In this document: in pieces, positions 51,601 to 60,600 of the stretch
Position numbering within the stretch: the stretch's first letter is position 1
Layout of the letters: each line of letters begins with the position of its first letter
Assembly (NCBI GenBank): GCA_963082975.1
Contig: OY720346.1
Span: 30,622,720-30,686,719 of the forward strand
Origin: Labia minor
Lineage: Eukaryota; Arthropoda; Insecta; Dermaptera; Spongiphoridae
DNA length: 64,000 nucleotides
Direction of reading: 5' to 3'
Program-made: the position numbers and the translations under genes
The notes under the pieces: model-generated
Told to the model about the DNA's origin: nothing
Seen by the model: the letters and a program-made list of their open reading frames with translations, nothing else
Database searches by the model: none

Positions 51601-54600
51601 TAAATAAACGAGCGTCATTACTTCATACAATCCATATAAAATTACCTGCTTCTGTTGTGGATTTATAGGTTTATTCAGCTATCACAACAATAGTAAAAGT
51701 GCTGCCACCTTCACAGCGATTAAAACAATGGTTTTGATGGGAAATTCAAATAGTTTTTCTGGAAAAATAATGATCCATAATTGATAACTATACTACTATA
51801 AACCAATAAAATGATCCTAGTATGAATATGATCGACGAGAAAAATTAATAATTGATTATTAATTTAAATAAACATATAAATAACAAAAATAATGTTTAAA
51901 TGTTTGCCTAAAAAAGGGTTCAAATCCATCCCAATGCCAAGTTTAGATGCACTTTAAAATCAATCATAATCATTTTCATCAATAGCCTGATCCACTGGTA
52001 AATAAACATTTGGCATTCCCAAGAATCGCCACCACTCAGTCCTCCGCCTCCTGCATCCAGGCACGCCACTTTATTCGCGTCAACGGTCCATCTAGCCGAA
52101 ATTCACTTTACCATACATCCAACTTAAAATATGGTATAGTTGTTAAAATACGTAGGTTTAAAATATCTAAAATTATAATACTTAGAAATTTGAACTTGGC
52201 AGGTTAATTTATACATATAAATAATAAATATAATTATACAAATAATCTAGTGTTATGTACAGCACGAAAACCTGCCAAGTTCAAATTTCTATTCAAAATA
52301 TATTCTGTTATGGACTCAACTTTTCATTAGTAATTATGTAAATCTTAGATTAATAGTTAATTTGATTAATCAATGACGTTAAAAATTTATTATTTATTTA
52401 TATATTATACTAGCTGCTCAGAGCGCCTTCGGCGCTCTTCACACCTAGGCGAGGTCTCCGCCCCCTATACCCCCAAGTGGTACAAAATATTTGGTTGAAA
52501 GTAGTAAAAGGTTTCCATCCATTTTGTTTCAATCCGTATATTACATAAAACATTCATTTCTTTTTGTGTGTTTATTTAAAATATATTTTAATTTAATCAG
52601 TAAATTAATTGTATATATTATTATTGTATATGTTATATCTATCTATTAACGGTCAAAGGTACTCGAAAGTTCTTGGCCGCAACAATCACAATTCTCCAAG
52701 TGTCCCTATCCTGAGTCCTTGTTCCATCTCTTTTACGTCCCTTCCTATGCGTCCTTGGTCTTCCAAGCGGACGTTTTCCAATCGGTCTCCGCACCAATAT
52801 CTTTTGGATTCTAGAGGTCATGAAACGCAAAGATATGCAAAAAAATTTTAAATTCTGAGCAATGTGCAGACAAAAACCTTTTTTTATATATATAGATTTA
52901 TTATAAAGTTTAAAAAGAGCATAAGGCAACAATTATAGTGAAAATTTTTAGTACATATAAATATATATAATTATTATAATATAATTAATATTATTATTAT
53001 TCTTATAATACAATATAATAATAATTATAATAAACAAAAATAAAAATGATTATTTTAATAAAATAAGTAAATTTACCAAGGTCTCTTCTTTAGGAAAATT
53101 CCTATATAAATTATGTAATAGTTGTTTTACATTTACATGAAACGTAAAAAATAAAAATAGAGAAGTTTAAAATAAAAATTATTATATAAAATTTAAAATA
53201 ATATAAACAAATTGTGATCTCGTTAATGGATCATATAACGTATATATTGATCGTTACCTTGAAAATTAAAATCAGATCATTTGAATTTGAATACAATATA
53301 TATCTCTCTTACGAAAGAATTTTAGATTTTCCCATAATGATTTTTATTGTTCTAGAATTTAATTTGGATTAAATTGTTATTACAAAATGTATCTATATAA
53401 ATTATTTACCTAATTAATTTAAATGTGTTCAAAGTTTAAGATAAATTTGAAAAATTTAATAATATGTATGTTTCATTTTATTTTATTTTTTTTAATTTTT
53501 ATAATATTTATATTATATATTTTAACATTTTATTTTATTTTATTTATCTGTAGTACCGGGACCCCGAGCCTCGGCTCGGTACTTAAGTTAAAAAAAATGA
53601 TTCATTATTATTGGGTTTGGCTGGTAATATTAATACCTGGGATACCGAGCTGTCGCTCGAAAAAATGTTTAGACATTATTATAGACATTTTCATTCTGTA
53701 AATTAAATAATTTTATTTCATTTAAATAAATATCTATTTTTAAATAATTTTTCTCTACATTATTTATCTAATTCTGACAATATATTAAGATCACACCGGG
53801 ACCCCGAGCCTCGGCTAGGTAATTAAGTTAAAAAAAAATAATTCATTATTATATTGGGTTTGGCTGGTAATATTAATACTTGGGACACCGAGCTGATATA
53901 CAATTCTTTAATTATTTATTACAATTATTAAATGTTGCATCATTGCATGGAACTTGGGGTCCTCAATAATACATAAATATGTATTATTAGATATGTTTCT
54001 AAGTGCATGAATATTTTTTTTTTATTGGAAGAATGATAAATATATATCGTAATTTATAATTATAAAATATTATTAAAATATATATTTTTAATTTTATTTC
54101 GAAATTAAATAAAAAATTTTAAAATATTTTAAATATAAAAAAAATATCTTTTAAAAAAAGGCGGGAGTCAAATTTCAATATGAGTGTCATTTGTCCATAT
54201 CTTATCTTATCTTATTATGCTAGCTAAAATTGTATATATGTATTTATCTATATATATTGGTTCTCAAAAACCGCTCTAACGATTTTTTTCAAATTCACAC
54301 TAGATATAGTATTTATAAAGAAAAATTAAGTTTTATTGATGATATCACTTGAAACATACAGCTTCATTATTAATTTCTTAATTGAAAATTATATATGGAA
54401 AACGTCAAAATTTTTAATACTGCCTGCTAAGACAGTAAAAAAATGACAATTTTTTATCTAAATACATATAGTCCAGCGGTTGGACTGATGTTTTAACGAG
54501 TGGATTTCGTCGGTTCGAAACTCGCCCGGTGAATCGTTATTTAAAAATGAAAATAATGATTTTGTTATTTTTTTTTCTTTTTATCTATTGTTTACTTTTT

Positions 54601-57600
54601 AATAAATTACTATTCTATATTTATTTATTCATTGTTCTTTTATTAATAAAGTTTTAGATAGTTTTATAAGTTTTAATATTTTTTCAATAAAATATTATTC
54701 AATATATTTATTAATATTATTTTATTTATTATTATTGAGTACCCGAAGTTCCATTCATTTTAATCAGATTGATGCAATGATGCAACAGTTAATAATTGTA
54801 ATATTGTAATAAATTTCTATCTTGAAAATTGTTACATATTATTCAGGATATTTTAAAAACTATTTCTTTCTTTAATTAATATTCATTTTTTCTATAAGTC
54901 AGATATATTTCCAAATATTAAATAATTTTTGAAGTGAAAACTTCTTTAGCGGCGTTGAGCACTTTTGCGGGATGGGGAAAAAGTATAGAACTCGCGTGAT
55001 CGTGACCAACACCATGAAACCATCTGCTTTCAAATTTCTTATAACAGAGCGCGAAATTTGAATTGTCATTAGAACTGTTTTATAAATTATCTCTAACATA
55101 TAAATATATATTTATTATGTAAAGTTCATTTCATATATACATATATAATCAAAATTATACGAAATGAACTTCACATAATAAATATATATTTTATGTTAGA
55201 GATAAGAATTATAAAACAGTTCGTATTGCAATATTTTAAACAAAGTTGTGTATTTATATATATATAAATATAAGTTACAAATTTGTTTAAAATATATGTT
55301 TAAAATAATATATAAGTTATATATATATACATGCATATGAAATTCATCTTTCTCGTGAAATAGCGCGAATTTCGTCTGTTTTAAAATTTCTTACGCAGAA
55401 GTTTTCACTTCTGTCGGCCAGTCCCACGACTGCCAATTTTGCTTTTTTAATTCCGAAAAGCTGCAAAGCACGTTTTTTTGTCTTTAGTTTGTTTTATAAC
55501 CACTTGGGGCGCTAAACAGTTTTTCAAAAAAACACTATAGAAAAAAAATATATGTACCTATATATTATATATTTATGTATTATTGAGGAGCACAAGTTCA
55601 TTAATTTTAATCAGATTGATGCAAATGTGTAACATTTAATAATTGTAATAAATAATTAAAGAATTGTGTATCAATATTTTTTAAAGGGTAGAGCGAGAGC
55701 TCGGTGTCCCAGGTATTAATATTACCAGCCAAATCCAATAATAATGAATCATTTTTTTTAACTTAAGTACCGAGCCGAGGCTCGGGGTCCCGGTACTATA
55801 AATTAAAAGATAAGATAAGTTAATTAAAATATATATATAAACAAAAGCAAAATTAAATAATAAAAATTTATAAAATTTTGAATTAATATTAAATTATTAG
55901 TTAATGACTAATAAGTAATTAATAAAATAAAAAAAATAAAATTTATTACAATATTACAATTATTAAATGTTGCATCATTTTAATTAATAAAATAAAATAA
56001 AAGAAATTAAATTTAATCAAAGAACAATGAATAAATAAATATAAAATAATAGATAAAAAAAAAAAAAAATTTTTTTCCGCCGGTTTCGATCCTGCTAAGT
56101 TGACTATTCAAAACAGTGCCTTTACCCAATAGACTAATATATCTTATCTTATTATGCTAGCTAAAATTGTATATATCTATATTTCTTTCTATAAAATGAC
56201 ATTTTTAATCTCTTTGCAAGAATTATATGTTTTTTTTGTTTTTGTTTTTGTTTTTTTTGAGAGTGATTAATAAATATATATATATATTTTATTAAAAATA
56301 AATATTTTTAATTTTATTTTGAAATTAAATAATGAATTTTAAAATATTTTAAATATATAAAAAAATGTTAATACAATTCATTTAAAAAAAAGCGGGAATC
56401 AACCAACCGTATTTTTTTGTTAATAATTAATTAATTAAGATTAATAAATATATATATATATATATATATTATTAAAAATAAATATTTTTAATTTTATTTC
56501 GAAATTTATTTTATTTTAAAATATTTTAAATATAAAAAAAATATTAATTGAAGTAAAATTGATGACGTCACACCCATATATAATTTTCAATTAAGAAATT
56601 AATAATGAAGCTGTAAGTTTCAAGAGATGTGATCAATAAAACTCAATTTTTCTTTATAAATACTATATCTAGTGTAAATTTGAAAAAAATCGTTAGAGCG
56701 GTTTTTGAGAACCAATGGTTATATATATATAGAAATATATATACAATTTTAGCTAGCATAATAAGATAAGATATGCTTCAAAAATCTTTTTTTCTTAAAA
56801 GAATTTAATGATAAAACTAAATTATTCTCTCGACCTCAATTAACTAAAATCAAATCATTAATTGTGCCTAATTTTATAATACAAACTATTGCAATTTCCA
56901 TTTTATTCAATTTAATTGAGAAATGTATACATAATTGTTAATAATCAGAATAATTAATATTAGTGCAGGAAACTCTGATTTATTATATAGGATAAATAAT
57001 TTAAAGGAAATCCTTACATCATTAAATGAATATAAATAATATCTATATGTAAATCTAATTCTGATTGGTAAAGAAATTAATACACTATTTTATAAATTTC
57101 CCTTATCATTTACATCTACATAAAAAATATAAATAATATATTTATATATATAGATATTAAAATTTAAATATATTTCGTTCTAATTTATTATTAAGTTAGA
57201 CAAAACAATTATGTAAACTAAAGGAGTTTTAAAATAGATAAATTCTACATCTTTGGGTTTATTATCTCCATGACAAAATAAAAAATGAACAATAGACTAA
57301 AGTGGACTTTCTAGATATAATAATAAAATTCACCTTCTTAGGTAAAATCTAAAACATGCTTGTCTAAAGTGCGGCCCAAAACCCAAATTATGAAAATATT
57401 TAAATTTGCTCATTTATAATTTTATACATATATCTAATTTAAATAAAAAAATTATAATAAAAATAAGTTATTTTATTTTAATAAAACTATATATACATAA
57501 GGACTTTCTCAAAACACTGTTAAAAACAATGTTTATCGTGAATTAAAATGACTCAAGTAACTATTAGACGGGTCCTTATAGAGAGGTTTTACTGTAGTTA

Positions 57601-60600
57601 ATTTTATTTCCATTTGTTGAAAAAATATTTATGTGCGGCCCAGCATTTTTTTTTTTTGCAATGTGGCCCTCGAATGGTCATAGTTTAGACACCCATGATC
57701 TAATATAATTTTTCAATGATAATAATTAATATGAACCATTATTATGATTATTATTATAAGAAGAAGAAAAGATTGACAATCTTTTTTTATTTACTTTTAT
57801 TGGTCTTTGAGACCTATTTAACTTGCAAGTGTAACCATTCTTCATTATATTTAGGGGTTGTTTAAAAAGATCGACCATATTTTTTCCCGCTCAGTAGAAT
57901 TCCTTCTATTAAGATGTCGAGGAGTCAAACATGCGCAGTTCAAATTTTTTTCCCGCCCCCAGGAAGCGTCAGTCGACCTATGAATAAATAAGGCATGAAG
58001 AAAACGGTGATCGAATTTCTGCCTTTGTAAAATTACCAAACGACTTGAGCAGCAATATTCCATCTAATTTTGCCCAAACTTTGACTCAATCCAAATGTTT
58101 TTATAATTATAAATCATATATGAATGATTCGACAAACAAATTAAAAAATTTCAACTCAATTTCTATCACAAATTATTACAATAATTTAGAACAAGTTTCT
58201 CTGTCTGTTTGGATGAATTTTATTCTCAAAATTTAACTAACTTCCAATCAACTGACTTGTTGACCAAAGATAGGGAGAAATGGCGCCTATGGCTTATGGC
58301 AAACACAGATCTTGCGCCCCTCTATTTTTACGGGAACAAGATATTTCATCTTGCATTTTTTCAATTCTCGAAATGCCTCTCTTATGCCTACGTAGTTTTT
58401 TTAATACTTATATTTATATCTATATAAATATTTTACGTTAGATGCTTTTTGTGCCCCCCCCCTCAGTTGGCGCTCATGGCTGCTAGACCCTAGAAGGCCA
58501 CAGACAGGCGCCTCTGCTGAGAGCAATAAATTAATTTATCAATATCATTATTTATCATTATTGAAAATTACTTAATTAAAAATTCTGATTTTAATAAGAA
58601 TTTTTAAGAGTGTGATGACCTTGATAGAATTAGGAAGAATTATTACATAAGAGTTGAACAGAAAAAAAGTAGAAGGCTTTAAAACAAAAAGACCAAAAGA
58701 AGAAACCTTAGTTTTTTCTTAATTAACCCTGAAAACAATGTCAAATTTAGATGAGCATGAATTGAGAAAAGTGTTTCTCACAAGAGATAATAAACTAGAT
58801 ATAAAATGTAAATAAAGCAAGAGGAATTATAAAATATTTGAGTTAACCCTTTTTACTTAAAATATTTTTATAATAATTTTTTATCAATTATCTTTACCCT
58901 CCACTTACTCTCATTTTAATTTAGACTACAATTTTAAATTGATTTAGTTTTTAAATAAATTATTTATTGATTTTTGATTTTATTTTCTATTTTTGTATTT
59001 TTGTATTTTAATTAATTATTTTATGTCAATTGAAAATAGTTAAAATACTATAATAATTGTAAGTTATAAATACTAATACTTTACTAATTGCAAGATATAA
59101 ATATTAAGTTAAATTACACAATTATCTTAATTTAAAACCACTGAACAGACAATTTAATAATTTTAATATCTATTAAGTTTTCTATATAAGATATAATTAG
59201 TATTAAATATTTTATTTGTTTTTGTTTAATACAAAATAGAGAACATAAAGGGTGTTTTATAATACTCTCGCTCTCTAACGGATTAAATTTAAACTAACTT
59301 GATTCTTTAGATATGTATGGGTGGGAGGGGTCATGTAAAGAGGGATTGGAGGGGTGGATGGCGAGTAAGCATTGATTTCTTTCTATTTGGCTCAAATCGG
59401 AAATGCAGACGGCATGAGGGGCGGTGTGCCCTTTGAAATTTGATAAAAATTGGCAATGAAAAGAAAATGGAACTGGCTTTTATGGGAAACGATTAGGCTC
59501 AGGTTTGACCGGGTATATCTAATTATCAAAAAACACACTCACATTCATACATACCCACACACACACATTCATCCCTTATTATTATTATTTTTAAAAAACA
59601 GGTAGCGTTTATTTATTTATAAATAACTACCTGTTCTGTTTATTTATTTTAATATTTTTTTTTTAGAATGACATTAAATTTTTTTATTTTAATTATGTGT
59701 CTACTAAATTTTAGTAAAATATAAAACCAAAAAAAAACAAAAAATTTTTTATAAAATGATTGTATATATAGAATGTTAAATTTTTTTCAGAAATCAGATG
59801 ATGATCCAAATGTCTCGTCATCGAAACATATTAGTAACAACTCTAATTGCAATGGAATTTCCGATTCGTCTATATTAAAAGAGAAACGTGATATATGTAC
59901 AACACCGCTTTTACTCAATTACAATGATGCCCCAAGTCATCTACAATTCAATCCTTATATCCGTTCTGGATATAGAGGATTTCTATCAACAAAAATGTGT
60001 ATAGAAAGGTATTGTATTGAATTTTATATAATTTCCATCATTTTATTTATTTATTCTTTTTTATTTTAATTTTAGTATATTTTGGTGGACAAATGAAACA
60101 ATTAATATTTGGAGTCATATTTTTGGTTGGATGCTCTTTTTAGGACTTACATTCTATGATTTAATGTTATTAAATATTCATGCAAGTTTTGCAGATAAAT
60201 TTATAGTTGCTATACTACTCTCGTGCTTCCAGGTATATTGAATTATATTATATATACATTATTGATAATTTTAACGTAAATATAATGCTAATTGTAAACT
60301 AAAAAAATTTAAAAATTAAACTTTATAAACAAACAATAAAATATTGAATTAGAATAATTATTTAATATCAAAATTGAAAATTGTATTATTTTTGGAACTG
60401 ATTTGAGCAGATGAGAAAAGAAGTTCATGTTTTTTAAAATTAAATTTTCTTCAAAAATGGTCTGTATTATTGGGGAATACGTACATAATGAAAAAGTTAA
60501 TGTTTTCTATGTATCTCCAAATAGAGTGTTAAAGTTCACTTATTAGATAAAAATTAAAATAAAGAGAAGCTCCGAATAATTTTTTCTTCTGAAAATGGGA

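Noticed and set aside
53423-53701. A 92-codon frame in the PAQR3 intron
   Set aside because: Low-complexity hydrophobic translation of poly-T/A, running into Rep-A.
57842-57990. aggggttgtttaaaaag near 57850, mariner-end-like
   Set aside because: No matching inverted end or transposase sequence could be found nearby.
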